Shown: positions 25,801 to 37,475 of the stretch, in pieces
Numbering within the stretch: the first letter of the stretch is position 1
Layout: each line of letters opens with the position of its first letter
NCBI RefSeq assembly: GCF_014529535.1
Contig: NW_023503972.1
Span: 186,001-250,000 of the forward strand
DNA: 64,000 bases
Source of the DNA: Bradysia coprophila
Lineage: Eukaryota > Arthropoda > Insecta > Diptera > Sciaridae
Reading direction: 5' to 3'
Notes under the pieces: generated by a model
What the model was told of the DNA's origin: nothing
Database searches by the model: none
Seen by the model: the letters and a program-made list of their open reading frames with translations, nothing else
Program-made: the position numbers and the translations under genes

Positions 25801-26833
25801 CATCAAATCGGACATGAACAAAGTACACCAGAGAATCGGTTATTGTCCGCAATTCGATGCTTTGTTCGATGATTTGACTGGCCGGGAAACGTTGCGAATT
25901 TTCGCTCTCTTGCGAGGCATTCCGACAGACGAAATCGATGAGATTTCGACGCGACTGGCCATGGAATTGGCTTTCACCAAACATCTGGACAAACGCATTT
26001 CGGCGTACAGTGGCGGAAACAAGCGTAAACTTAGCACAGCTTTGGTAAGACGGAAATGTTTGGCCTTCCCAGACCGTAAATCACTGATTTTGTTATTGTA
26101 GTCTTTGATAGGAAATCCGAGTATCATTTATTTGGACGAGCCTACCAGCGGAATGGTAAATAAAATCGAAAACGCTTGAAATTATGTGTAGACTGATAAT
26201 ACTGATCTTGTTAGGATGTTGGCGCCCGTCGTCAATTGTGGAACATGGTCATCAAAGCCATGAAGTCTGGCAAATCGATTGTACTGACATCACACAGCAT
26301 GGAAGAGTGTGAAGTCTTGTGTACCCGTCTGGTAAATTCTTTTTTGTCAAATCTATTTTCCCCAATTTTTCCAACAATTTGACTGTCCTCTAACGTGCAG
26401 GCGATCATGGTAAATGGTGAATTTAAGTGTCTGGGCAGCACTCAGCATTTAAAGAACAAATTTTCGGAAGGATTCTTCCTAACCATTAAAATCAAGCGTG
26501 AAACTTCCACCATCAATCCTTCGGAGCAGCAAATTGATGAAGTTAAAGATTTTGTCAATTCCAATTTTACCAATGCCATTTTGAAGTAAGATGAGATTGG
26601 TATGGTGGTATGCCGAACAGATTTCCGAATTTTTCGTTTGTTTATCCAACAGGGAACAGTACATGGACATGCTGACTTATCACATTCCAACCGCTAACAT
26701 TCAATGGTCAGATATGTTTGGAATGATGGAAGATGCCAAAGATAGATTGTCGATTTCGGATTATTCGTTGGGTCAGACATCATTGGAGCAAGTTTTTCTG
26801 TTTTTCACAAAATACCAGCGAATAAGCGACTGA
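19837..26833 (+). CDS. ABCA subfamily transporter (ABCA3-like), 15 exons
   Basis: Full-length ATP-binding cassette transporter of subfamily A; relatives move lipids across or between membrane leaflets (ABCA3 loads phospholipid into lamellar bodies), and the substrate here is unknown. Exons: 19837-20244, 21232-21420, 21485-21765, 21829-22863, 22933-23021, 23083-23521, 23598-24305, 24369-24795, 24862-25358, 25416-25595, 25687-26044, 26102-26155, 26215-26331, 26401-26585, 26653-26833. All joins are GT-AG and keep frame, giving 1715 residues (human ABCA3 is 1704). Order: N-terminal membrane segment, large lumenal loop, membrane domain, NBD1 (Walker [10 protein letters not shown], signature [12 protein letters not shown], Walker [14 protein letters not shown]), second membrane half, NBD2 (Walker [10 protein letters not shown], signature [11 protein letters not shown], Walker [13 protein letters not shown]). 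Both sites look complete. I start at [11 protein letters not shown]; an in-frame ATG at 19810 would add nine residues but precedes an acceptor-like TTCAG. Intron 1 (987 nt) is the only long one. Confidence 0.95.
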
Positions 26834-26959
26834 TGGAAATTTGTTTAATTTATTTTTTGTAAATCAAAAGTTAAGTGTAAGGAAATCCAAAAGAGAAAGG
26901 GATTGTTATTGTCGGTAGATATTAATGAATTAGACTTGTGGCATGGCCTCTTGCACATT

Positions 26960-26965
26960 AATAAA
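26960..26965 (+). terminator. Poly(A) signal AATAAA for the ABCA gene
   Basis: First canonical AATAAA downstream of the ABCA stop, 127 bases on. Position fits a short 3' untranslated region. Confidence 0.55.
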
Positions 26966-27560
26966 TTTATATGTTGTGACGTCATCCATGGATCTTTCTT
27001 TCGGGAATCAAGACAAAGTATGTATTTGTTTGGAGACAGTATCATCAGGAACAGACTCTTTCCTTCAATTGCACTGTTGAGCGTACACGGCGAGCTAGCC
27101 ATTCTAATGAAGTAAGGACAAACATTTATATCTTGAAATCCGGGACAGGTATGTATGAATGCACTTCCATTCAAAGATCATAGATGAAGCTGCTAGTAAT
27201 TTTGATATGAAAATCAGCTTATTTTGGATAATTCTGGTGCGGATATCGTGAAATAGTTCACCGGAAATAGACAGATTTTCATGGGTATATGAAGGGTATA
27301 CAACAATAAGTTTCCCAATCTTAGAGCCTGCTTAAAAGACGCATAAGCCCAAAAGCGATTTACGGATTAAATATAACTGTGAAAGTAACGATACAATCGA
27401 AGTCCTAGACTAGGAGATAATGTCGCAAAAAGTTAGCAAACATCCAAAAATATTTTTTTTTTTATCATTTCGCTTCCGAAAAGACACGTACGCCCAAACG
27501 CGCTGCACGGATTAAAAAGCCACTGTGAAAATTTTATTTCAGAAATAGCAAAAATGGGTA

Positions 27561-27653
27561 GGGTGATTATACCAATCCTCGGACAAGAATGAGTCCTCGG
27601 ACACCTATTGTTCTTTCATTCATAAACTTTTTTGGGGGTTGGTTCAATCACCC
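27561..27653. mobile_element. MITE, GGGTGA-type ends, TA target
   Basis: Begins GGGTGATTATACCAATCCTC and ends with the imperfect complement ...GGTTCAATCACCC, flanked by TA on each side. It is a diverged relative of the nearly perfect palindrome at 52919-53021 (shared CTCGGACAAGAATGAGTCC and CACCTATTGTTCT). Confidence 0.7.
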
Positions 27654-28021
27654 TATATGGAGTGTTGAATTGACAAAAATACAAGGAAATTGCAGAAATT
27701 GGTAGTTTCTCGCACGTTAGTAAGCGGGCGTGACGCAACTCCACTACCAAAAATGTTTTACCAATTTTTTTTTTGAGGATTTCGAGAATTTTCAAGAATT
27801 TCCACAGTCAGAGGAAGTGAAATTTCAGCATGAATTTGCTTCACATGCAATCAAAACTGTTTTTAATTTTTTAAACGGTTCAAGCTGATACACGCACGCG
27901 TGCGGTATATTTATAAACCGTTTGAGTGTTTGTTCAACAAACTTTGTTTGGATCAGCTGAAAAACAGAGAATCTTCACGAAAATTGTCCGTTCCCCTAAT
28001 ACAATACTGAGACAATAACAC

Positions 28022-28117
28022 TTTTATCTGCTAGCGCGAAAAACGGAGACGTAAAGTAGACGTTATGTGTCTTTTTTACAGGGAGAGAAAGTGGTTTTTC
28101 GCACTATCAGATAAAAT
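28022..28117. repeat. Hairpin repeat
   Basis: Arms TTTTATCTGCTAGCGCGAAA and the complement near 28095-28117 (TTTCGCACTATCAGATAAAA). Non-coding. Confidence 0.65.
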
Positions 28118-28323
28118 ATAGTATGTAAGTGCTTGCAAATTGTTATTTTGACACGTGGGATTATAAGCAGTTACATAATGTACTATTATAAGGCTTAGTC
28201 GGCTGGTAAAACAACTAAAGTCTTTCCAATATTCCAATATTTATAGTCATAAATAAACTACCTTACACGCATTGCACACATTTTTTTACGTGTGACTATA
28301 TACATAATATACACAATAAATAT

Positions 28324-28337
28324 GCTGCTATAGCAAC
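28324..28337 (+). promoter_or_regulatory. Candidate RFX X-box upstream of CFAP45
   Basis: GCTGCTATAGCAAC fits the imperfect palindrome bound by RFX transcription factors (half-sites of the form GYNRCC and RGYAAC); the right half AGCAAC is exact and the left half differs at one position. It lies 102 bases before the CFAP45 start codon, the usual place for X-boxes of cilia genes. RFX control of ciliary genes is well established; its role at this site is inference. Confidence 0.55.
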
Positions 28338-28439
28338 ATCCGTTCTATTTGTTCAATATATTTTTAAGCAAAACATTTTTCGTGGCTGAGTAATTATTAT
28401 AACGTAACAAGGAAAGCATTTACCCGTATTTTACTCACA

Positions 28440-30287
28440 ATGAGACGATCAAAAACTGCATCAGCTTCATCTCGAAACACCGCGAAAAATTTCGTCAAGG
28501 AAGGTTCTACCTACAAAGTAAATAAGCAACCGGATAAGCAGATTCTTCCAGGCACTTATTCAATGCATCCGTAACGTTGTGACAAATAGATCGATTGAAT
28601 TTTTATAATTATCAAGAAAATTTACCCCTAGACCATCAAAATGTGAAAAAACAATCAATGGCCGTTCCATTCATCTGAAGCGTGAAAAATGTTCCGATCG
28701 AAATGAATTGCTGAAAATTATATCGCAAGAAAATGTCAGAGATCTTTTGGTTCCGCTTCCGCCAGTAGCACATCCGAGCATATTTCCGGCTAAAGAAATA
28801 CATCGAATGAAAACAGAGGGCAACGAATATTCGGAAAAAGAGAGACTGGCCAGAGTGAGGGAATATGAAGTCAACAAAAAGCGATTGGAAGAAGAGTGTG
28901 AACGGAGGAAAATGTTGATGAAAGAAATGGATAAAATGAAAGAGGAGAAGCGAAAATGTGCCAGTGACATACCAGAGAGTGAGAGCATACGTGGGAAAAT
29001 TTTGGATCGAGCATTTCTAGCACAACATGAACAGGTTAGCCAGCACTCCATTTTGCGCTCCTCTTTAAAATTTAAGAATTTTCTTAGACCGAAGAAATAC
29101 AGAGAGCGAACCGCTTGATATTGGCGACAAAATGTCACGTGATACGGGATGCTCAAATAGCCGAAAAATATGTACGACCCTGTTCTATCGAATTAGTTTC
29201 TACCATTTTTATGTGAACATTTTTCTCCAAAATAGGAAATCGAAAGGGAAATTCGCGAAGAAGATAATCGCTTAGACAAAATGATGCTGGAAGAACGAGA
29301 CAAAGCGCTGAAATTAGTCGATATCAATGAAATGAAGCAAAAGATTCACAATGCTAAAGTCGCTGAAGAGCTGAAGGTGCAATTACATCAACGGGAGCTG
29401 GCCAAATTGTTGGAAGCTGAACGCATCGAAGAAGAAGCGAAAAAGATAACAAAGGCAATAATTGCAACAAATGCCGAAATGGACGATGCAAGAGAGACAG
29501 CGCAAGAAACAGAAACAGAAGATCAAAGAGGAATTAGAAAAGTTTAAGGAATTGAGCGAATATTTAAAAAACGTTGCCTTCGAGGAGCAACGCATTGCCG
29601 ACATGAAATCTCAGGAATACATGCGTGCAAAGCAGGCGCGAGACAAGGCAGTTTTGCGTGAAAGACAATTGAAATTGGAGCAACAGCAACGGGAAGCCGA
29701 TGCATTGCTGAAGTTGCAAACGCAAATGCTCGATACGAAAAACGAACGGGAAGAAATGAATCTTCGACGGAATCAAGAAGAAAAGGAACGCGAATTTCGA
29801 CGTAGAGAAAAGGAAGCGGCAATCAAACGGAAAGCATTGGAAAAGGAGCTGGAACGTGTCCGGGCTGCCCAGCTCAAAGAACTCGAGAAAGCGAAAGCTA
29901 TTGAACTGACCAGAGACAAAATGGAATTCGACATTGCACTGGAGAAACTGAAATTTGAGGAAGCGAAGGAAAAGGAAAAACGAGAAAAGAGTCTGAAGGA
30001 ACAGGAAAAATATCGGATCGGTAAATTGGCTGAATTGATTTCATTGGTAGAAAACAAAACAATTTTTCGTTTCAGAAATTACCAACCAAATGAAACAGAA
30101 GCAAATTGAAAAAAAAGAGAAGCAACGACGAGAACGCATTGAGTTTATAAACGAACAGGAAAAGGAAAGGGAACGTGTGAAAAATATTCAGACGATTATC
30201 AAAGCTAAGATCAACGGAATGAGAGAAGCCAAAATTCCCGAAAAATTTGTGAAAGGTTGCGAGAGACAATTACAGTCAACCACTTGA
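28440..30287 (+). CDS. CFAP45: Cilia and flagella associated protein 45 (one frameshift)
   Basis: CFAP45 (CCDC19) is a microtubule inner protein inside the A-tubule of axonemal doublets; in insects it is expected in sperm flagella and perhaps chordotonal cilia. Exons: 28440-28570, 28632-29034, 29088-29171, 29236-30020, 30076-30287, all GT-AG with short introns. The product, about 537 residues, is almost entirely charged coiled coil and aligns throughout with human CFAP45 (551 residues): motif KCHVIRDAQ near residue 200, EEDNRLDKMM next, FRRREKEA in the third quarter, and a conserved tail IPEKFVKGCERQ. Exon 4 is one base too long. Frame is lost between about 29476 and 29490, where family-like sequence passes from the frame ending ATNAEMD to the frame starting MQERQRKKQK, with no room for an intron. 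Everything else is intact, so this is either a sequencing error, a segregating mutation or a very young pseudogene. Marked CDS because decay is otherwise absent. Confidence 0.9.
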
Positions 30288-30296
30288 TCGCCCGCT

Positions 30297-30302
30297 AATA
30301 AA
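30297..30302 (+). terminator. Poly(A) signal AATAAA for CFAP45
   Basis: Canonical AATAAA ten bases after the CFAP45 stop codon, implying a very short 3' untranslated region. Confidence 0.7.
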
Positions 30303-31258
30303 GAAATATCCTTTTAATCCGCATCACAATTCGTTCAAACTGCACAACACGATTCTTCTATTCTGCAAAGAGATTATGAAAACTTAACGAACAATAAGTG
30401 GAGAGACCTAAAATGTTTTGTTTTTGTTTCGTTGAGCATTCGTCATGCGCACTATATAACCATTAGGTTATCTAATGTATGATTGTATCTGTCGTTTTAC
30501 TGAGGGTTACCATAGCTTTTGTGTTCTGGTTGTAACAAGCAATTTTCCGGTGGTAAAAGGGAATCGTAGCGCTTTAACAGAGCAACTCATATCTTTTCAA
30601 AAATTGTAGGAAAACCCCCGAGCCGAAATCGGATTACTTTCCGCTGCTTATCGTGAATTTTCGTTTCCTATTCGGATCGTTGTTGTTATTCGGATATGAC
30701 TACAATAATAGGTCTTGTCAACCAGTCCATCTATTCACTCATTCATCATTACACAACAACATCACCGTGACGTTCCTTACTCATATCAGCTGTCGGAACA
30801 ACACATGTGTATACGGCACCATCTTGCAGTCTATTTAGGCTGATAACTTTGTTGTTATCCGATCAGTCAAATTAGTTACTTAGAAATGGTATGTTGTGTG
30901 ATGAAGTGAGTGCAAGTGAGTGGAGAGTTTGAATAAACTCATAATAGAGAAAAACAAAATTCTGAAAATAAATAAATTTACATTGACACTGGATGAACAA
31001 TGAGTGATAACCAAGTAAGTTAAATGAATGCATTTTGTCAATTGAATGTTATTATTGTGTGTTGAAACTAGCTTACCAATTGCATCATCAGCAATTTTCT
31101 TTGAAGTGAACCACTTTAAGACTTCTTCACTTATTTATATGTTGCATATATTGGTGGTTAAGAACATAATTGTCGCTAATTCCGCGTCTTTCGTTAAGTT
31201 TTAAATTTGAAACTCAAACAATTTCTTGTGTTTTTCGGTCAGTGGGATACCAGTACTG

Positions 31259-31347
31259 CCCTGCAACGTATTAAAACCTTACAAACAGGTTTTTTACACG
31301 AAAAAAACCGGTTTGTGAGGTTTGTAAGGCTTTTATGCGTTGTAGGG
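31259..31347. repeat. Hairpin repeat
   Basis: Arms CCCTGCAACGTATTAAAACC and the complement ending in GTTGTAGGG at 31347, with an internal ACAAACAGGTTTTTTAC hairpin. MITE-like. Confidence 0.7.
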
Positions 31348-33194
31348 TAGAGTATATCAGAATCAAAATTTTGTTCCAAAGAATGTGGTAGGTTTAATGG
31401 AATTGAAGTTCCAATTGCAAATGTTCAATCAAGTGAAATATTGAGGATCGACGAAGTCACTTAAGGAAAGTTCTGTACTTTATGTTTAGCTACTCTGTTA
31501 AATTCGGCTAATCAATTTAGTTGCATATGATACGAAAAGGTCTAGGTAGGGTGAGTAGCCCAGACTCCGAGCACAAAAAATTCATTGTAACGTATTTATG
31601 TTTCAACGTTACAACGACAGTTCAGTTATGCACATTATAATTGAAAATATTCTCGTAGAATCACCGTCGTCTGTAAATGAAATTGAAAACTATTCAGCAA
31701 CAATTCGATGAAGAATTTCCTCTGTTAGAGGATGTGAGTATGTAAAGTTGTCATAACTTACATGACCTCCCCAAATTTTACACTCTTGGTAAAAACCCCG
31801 TATACGCCTGACTTTGTTAGAGCTGCTATAGTATACTAGTACCAAGCAATAAAACACGGGAAATTTTACTGAGACGGCTTATAGAAAGCAATATGAATCG
31901 ATTTACATCAGCATTTTTAGGTAATTACTAGCATTACTAGCATGAAAAATACACAGGGAAAATGTTAAAAATGTATGAAGGACACGCTTTGGTCTGACCC
32001 CCTATTAATGCAGCGTGCACACAATTTGAATTATCCATGTATTGAATAAAAAAACATCTCTTTTCAAAATGAAATGCAACGTAAAGGCACAATGAAATCG
32101 AATTATGGAATGGAAAAATATTGAAACAAAAATAAAATCGAGTAAATATAAACGCCTAAGATACAATGAAATCGTGCTTCTTCCCCCTTCTACTCTTTAA
32201 AGATTAAAATAAAATTGATTGCTTCGGAAACTCCGTCTTATTAAACTTACTTATCAGTCGCTCAAGTATCATTCAAATATATAAAATTATTCGCTTAACT
32301 CAATGTAGTTCCAAGCAGATATTTTAGAAAGGAAAAAATCAAGAGATGTTTTAACGCCGACTTTTGGCAAGAGAACGAATCCATTGCCCATAATTAGCAT
32401 CATTGATTCCGTTAACATTAAAATTCAAATAAAGAAAAATCAAATTCTAGTCCTTCACACAAGATACAAAATAGTATAGTCCTTGCTTGTAAATTTGTTG
32501 TTTTAGCAAGTGTGAGCTTTGCGGAACGAGTCGAAGGGAAGTGTAGTAATCACACAAACCAGAACAATAACTTACAAGCATTTACGTAAGTTACTTTATT
32601 TGCTTTTTGCTTGGTAAGTGCCAATACCCTCTCTAGCAACCAAACTAGGAAAATTAAGGTGGTAAAACTGTACATTGTATTCTGTCATAGAAAACTTTAC
32701 ACTTTTAAAAATAAATTAAATGAAGCAACGACTTCATTTTTTGTGTTGGAAATATTACGTCTCGATTAACCATTTCGGTGTTTCGGAGAGGGTATTGTAA
32801 GTGCATTTTCACTGTCACAAATAGTGACGTTAAGTGCACTTTACTGTTCATAAGCCTGTAAAATTATATATGATCTGCAGGGTCAAAATCTTTTAATAGT
32901 TAGTTTTCTTACTATTAAGTACATTACTTACCAATGCAATGGAGCAAATAGCAAATCGTTGGTTTGTTTACGTGGACTATCGTGGCATAAGCAACAATAG
33001 AAGAACAAATTTGTTTTGGTTTTGACTATGTAAACAAACCAACATTTCGATCAACCGGCAAAGAAACCTACCAACTAATGAAGCAAATGATGGAAATGGT
33101 ACTTCTAGTTTGAAATTTACCGATCGAGGCGTAGCTGAGGGATTCCCCCTCGTGAGTAAGCAAATCTTCCCGCAGGTACGCAAACAAAATACTA

Positions 33195-33330
33195 TTACAT
33201 AACAAGGGGTAAAAAGATGAAAAGTTTAGTTTTCGTGTGTGTCAAAATGATCCGAGGCGAAGTCGAGGTTAACAAACACGCGAAAAATGGACTTTTCATT
33301 TTTAGACCGAGCTATGCAATGGAATTTACA
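33195..33330. repeat. GGGATAAAAA palindrome family, copy c
   Basis: TTACATAACAAGGGGTAAAAA to the complementary half near 33315 (TTTTCATTTTTAGACCGAGC), loop GATCCGAGGCGAAGTCGAGG. More diverged than copies a and b. Confidence 0.65.
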
Positions 33331-34456
33331 TACTGTTGAGCATAAAGTCAATTTACTTTTCATCCCAAGGGGTTTGTTATAAGCAATTTCCGACCTTAGG
33401 GAAAACAAAAGCAGTAACAATATGTACAAAGCTCTAAAATTTTCGCGCAAATGAGTGAAATGGTTACAACTCTAGGTTTGTAATATATTTCTCGGTTCGT
33501 AGTTCGTGCAAACGATTGAGATTATTACTTAGGCCTCGCCTCGGATAAACATAATTCACACGAAAACTCGTTTTTTCAACTATATACCGACAATCCAACC
33601 ACGCTCAAGCTGTGACTACTCTTCTTAGACTAATTAATCTTTGTTAATTGTGATTACTTGAGAATTAAAAAAATTATTTTCAAATTATTGCTATCGCTTT
33701 GGCATATTTTTTTTCTCAAGTGTTTGTCAGTTAATCTCATATATTTCTGGCCCATTTTAAAAATTATAAGAATTATGTAACAAAATGATGAGCAACGCAT
33801 TACAATTCCTTGGTTGTCGTTCATCAGGTGGCACTCAGTCGCAGACTAGACACCAATTACACAAATTCTTTTATTTAAGTCTTATCTACGAAATTGACTT
33901 TGTTTCAATTAATTTGAATATTTCATTTGCTATAAATAGTTTTTATTGTAAATACAGTAAACATGCGCCACTATATCAGTTCAGACAATAGATTTTCGAT
34001 AGAATTTCTAATTGCTCTTTAATTGAGAGATTTAATCGGAGCCATTCAATTGGTTGACGGAACAACAATTCACATATTGCTGATGTAACCTTGTACTTCA
34101 CCAATAACGATCAGACATTGATAACAAATTCTATGGTTTTATGAATGACTCGAGGAAAATCAGCTGAGAGGTGCACTTTACGAGAATATGTTATCTCCTG
34201 CTAATGGAATTACAATTTTGGAATTGTTGGATTTCGATCTAGTTTAACATCTCACTGATAGTCTAGTGAAATTTCCCCCAATATTTGTTAATCAGTTGAA
34301 CCGATTTTCAGTATCATCGTATACAACCGTTCTGGAGTATTCGGGCGATGCTCGAAGGGCTTTCTATTTGTTTATTTGAATGAAGGGAAGAGAAATGTTT
34401 CTTTAAAGAATTTATATGTCGATTACTGCAAAAGAGTACATTAATAACGTACTGGT

Positions 34457-34841
34457 TAGGCATGGGCGATAATGAAAATGATTATCGATAATTATCAATT
34501 ATCGATAATCGATAATTATCGACTTTTTTTATCGAAAATTATCAAAAAATATCGATAATCGATAATTATTGATATTTTGATAATTATCAAGATATCGATA
34601 AATCGATACATCGATATTTCGGTCCGAAAATCCGATATTTATCGATATATTCCGATTTATCGGTATATTATCATGAATTTTCATATAAATATCAAAATAT
34701 CGATATTTTGATAATTATCGAATTTCGATATTTTGATAATTATCGATGATTATTAAATTATCGATAACGATATGATTAATCGATTATCGATAATTTCTTT
34801 CGATTGATATTATCGATAATTTTGAACGCCTCCCATCCCTA
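34457..34841. mobile_element. hAT-type MITE packed with TATCGATA motifs
   Basis: A 385-bp element with ends TAGGCATGGG (34457) and the complement of TAGGGATGGG (ending 34841), flanked by an exact 8-bp direct repeat GTACTGGT (34449-34456 and 34842-34849). Eight-base target duplication and TAGG-NATGGG ends fit the hAT superfamily. The interior encodes nothing and is an irregular array of ATCGATAATTATC units on both strands. TATCGATA is the DNA-replication-related element recognised by DREF in Drosophila, and CGATA is the BEAF-32 core; any binding here is inference. Confidence 0.85.
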
Positions 34842-35111
34842 GTACTGGTTGAAAGATTATGTGGATGCTCGCCTTCGGCTCGAGCTACAAACGCCAGAGT
34901 TGTGAAAATAAAAATCTTCAAACCAGTACGTTGTGTAAGTACTCGAAACGATATTACCCCGTACAAATGTAAAACATCGTATCATCCAAGATAGACAAAC
35001 AAATCAATATTACTTTACTCACTAAGCATCCGGGAAATGAGTCATTTTGACATGAGCGTTTAAGCCCGGCGGATTAGTGAGTAAAACCAAGGTAAATATA
35101 TTTACCTTGAG

Positions 35112-37223
35112 TAAAACAACTTCCGTAAATAATTGGAACTTGGCTGAAGCGCCAAACTTGGCAAAAAGAGAAGAAGTTTTAAACAAGGACGTAAACTACT
35201 ATTCCCATTCGTTTCAGTTGCCGCCAAAAGTAATTCACGAAAAATGGTACAAAAAAGTAACAGTGGAGCCGACCATGTTCCTGTACATGTTGGCCTTCAT
35301 GTTGACGTCTGTGGTGGAGCAGGCTTTTTTTCTGGACAAAGCTTGCAGGGTGAACCATAATTACACACAAGAAATATGCGACGGTATATCGACCAACGTT
35401 GATCTAAAGAAAGAAGTGCAGGTAAACACTTTGTCCGTTGAAAATTGATGGAAATTTAAATCGCTTTCATCACGTGCACCCATAGATAACTGTGTCGAAT
35501 TTCCATCAATGGAATAACATCGCAGGTCATGTGGTGCCGATTATTTTAGCACTGTTCCTCGGATCTTGGTCTGATCGTAGGGGTAGAAAACTTCCATTAC
35601 TACTCGGACTATTCGGTAAACTCATCTATTCCGTAATGGTAATGGTTAATGCAAGTCAAGGTACAATACGACTACAGTAGGAGAAGCTCTGGGCGCAATT
35701 TTTAATGGAAAATGAATCGCCTTTGCAGATACCTGGCCAGTTGAATACATCATCTATACAGCATCGATTCCTGGCGCTATCACCGGTGCGGATGTGGCAA
35801 TTTTTGCCGCTGCATTTGCTTATATATCCGACGTATCGACCGTGGAAAACCGAACGATACGTGTCACGATATTGGATGTGTGTTATCTGAGTACGATGCC
35901 GATCGGAGTCGCGTTGGGTTCCTACTTATTCAGCAATGTCGTCAATCATTCGTACATTATTATGTTTGCGATCAACGCGTCCTGTTTGGTTGCAGCAATT
36001 TTGTATTCAATGTTTCAGTTGAAGGTAACGATTCTCATCAAGTGCAAAGGGACAGTAATGACCTTTGTTTGTTTACAGTGGAAAACCAGCGACAAGCAAC
36101 GTTCGATCACAGAGGTGGGCTGCTGTGGCATGCTGCCCGACTTTTTCGACAAGGAGCATGTCATACAGTCGGTGAAAACGATGACAAAACGGCGACCAAT
36201 GAATCGACGCGCATATTTATGGATGTTCATGATAGCGATGCTGTTCTATACATTCCAGCGGGACGAGAAACCAATGACCTATCTGTACACTCAGTTCAAA
36301 TTCAATTGGGATACGAAAACGTACAGCGACTTCAAAACGTTTCAGTCATCGGCTTATGTGATCGTTATGCTGACGGGAATACCGTTGATGAGTAAAGTGC
36401 TGGGATTCAGAGACACGGTGAGTCTTCTGTTTAATTTAGCGAATGATTAACTAGAATACTTTTGGGGGCAGCGGAAGCTATCCAATTGAATCACTCTCTT
36501 TTAACCACATACACAACACTCGCCTCAAACCAAATACCCAAATTGTTGGTCCGTGATCGATCTTTCTGATTCCGTTTAACATAAAGTGTCCAGTCACCCT
36601 CCATCCATTCCAATTAAATGGATTGTTTTTCACCTTCTCTAGACTATAGCAATGGTAGGCGCTACAGCTCACATGGTAGCAAGGGTATTCTTTTGTGTCG
36701 CCAACAGTCCAGCGATATTTTACGTTGGAGGCGCTATATCCGGACTAGGACCGGTGGTTGGTCCAGTCATCAGATCAATGACATCGAAGGTGGTGCCGCT
36801 GAACGAACGTGGTAAAGTGTTCGCCTTACTAGCTTGCTGCGACAATGCAGTGCCATTTCTCAGTGGTGTACTTTACACGCAAGTGAGTCGATCGTAATGA
36901 TATTGCGAATGGGGATGAGAATCTTAAAAATTATTTCACTGTAAACAGGTGTACAATGCAACGTTGGGTGAACAGCCGGGCATATTTTACTTAACCATTG
37001 CAACCCAAATGGCCGTCTTTGTGCTAATACTGTAAGTTGATTGCCCGACGGATGGATGGATACCGTTTAACTGGTGTGTTCATTTCTTTTTAGCATTGTA
37101 CACTTAACGGCTCGCGGACGACCACTCGAAGTACCAGAAGTCGATTCAACCGGGAAGAAATTGATTACCGACAGTGGTTCGAGTTCGCCTGCGGTCGCTA
37201 CTGAGGAAAAAGCGAAAATCTAA
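35112..37223 (+). CDS. SLC46-like MFS transporter, 3' cassette A
   Basis: Major facilitator superfamily protein of the SLC46 group (proton-coupled folate transporter relatives); the substrate in this insect lineage is unknown. Exons: about 35112-35421, 35486-35660, 35729-36024, 36079-36417, then cassette A 36643-36882, 36949-37031, 37094-37223. All are GT-AG and in frame, giving about 520 residues. Seen: VEPTMFLYMLAFMLTSVVEQ as TM1, cysteine-bearing extracellular loop, MFS motif A in GSWSDRRGRKLPLLLG, IPGAITGADVAIFAAAFAYI, a charged central loop, and a second half with AMVGATAHMVARVFF. The 5' end is uncertain: the frame opens at 35056 and contains no ATG before 35275, which would start inside TM1, so an upstream coding exon is likely. 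Acceptor chosen: TTACCTTGAG. Confidence 0.85.
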
Positions 37224-37475
37224 ATGTTGTACACAACCGGCTGTTGCATACGATTTTCTAGTGGCTAGTGATTTGAAGAGAAATTTGTACTTAGGACTAA
37301 AGTGTAGAACCCTGCAAAGAAATATATTTTTGATACTCAAACTCTTCTGACTTTTCTCGTCCACACGTCTGTTGGTCTTGGCTCTAAATACACACCTTAC
37401 ATTCACATAACCACACGTCTAGTGCAGCTCATCAGTCCAACAAAAAGTCAGGCTAATGAAATGTTCAATTTACAG

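Larger units (their letters stand above)
26970..28320. other. Intergenic, repeat-rich
   Basis: No gene. Contains a MITE (27561-27653), a hairpin (28022-28117) and at about 27848-27965 sequence related to the inverted repeat at 62251-62359 (CAATCAAAACTGTTT; GGATCAGCTGA). Confidence 0.6.
30303..34448. other. Intergenic or first intron of the SLC46-like gene
   Basis: No gene body. At 31000-31014 ATGAGTGATAACCAA is followed by a perfect donor GTAAGT, a possible tiny first coding exon (MSDNQ) of the transporter at 35 kb, with a 4-kb intron; no acceptor in matching phase looks convincing, so this is speculative. The rest is AT-rich with hairpins at 31259-31347 and 32470-32580 and a palindrome copy near 33195. 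Confidence 0.4.

Noticed and set aside
29544..30057. Antisense frames across CFAP45 exon 4
   Set aside because: Lysine/glutamate-rich coiled-coil codons read backwards as serine/phenylalanine-rich frames.
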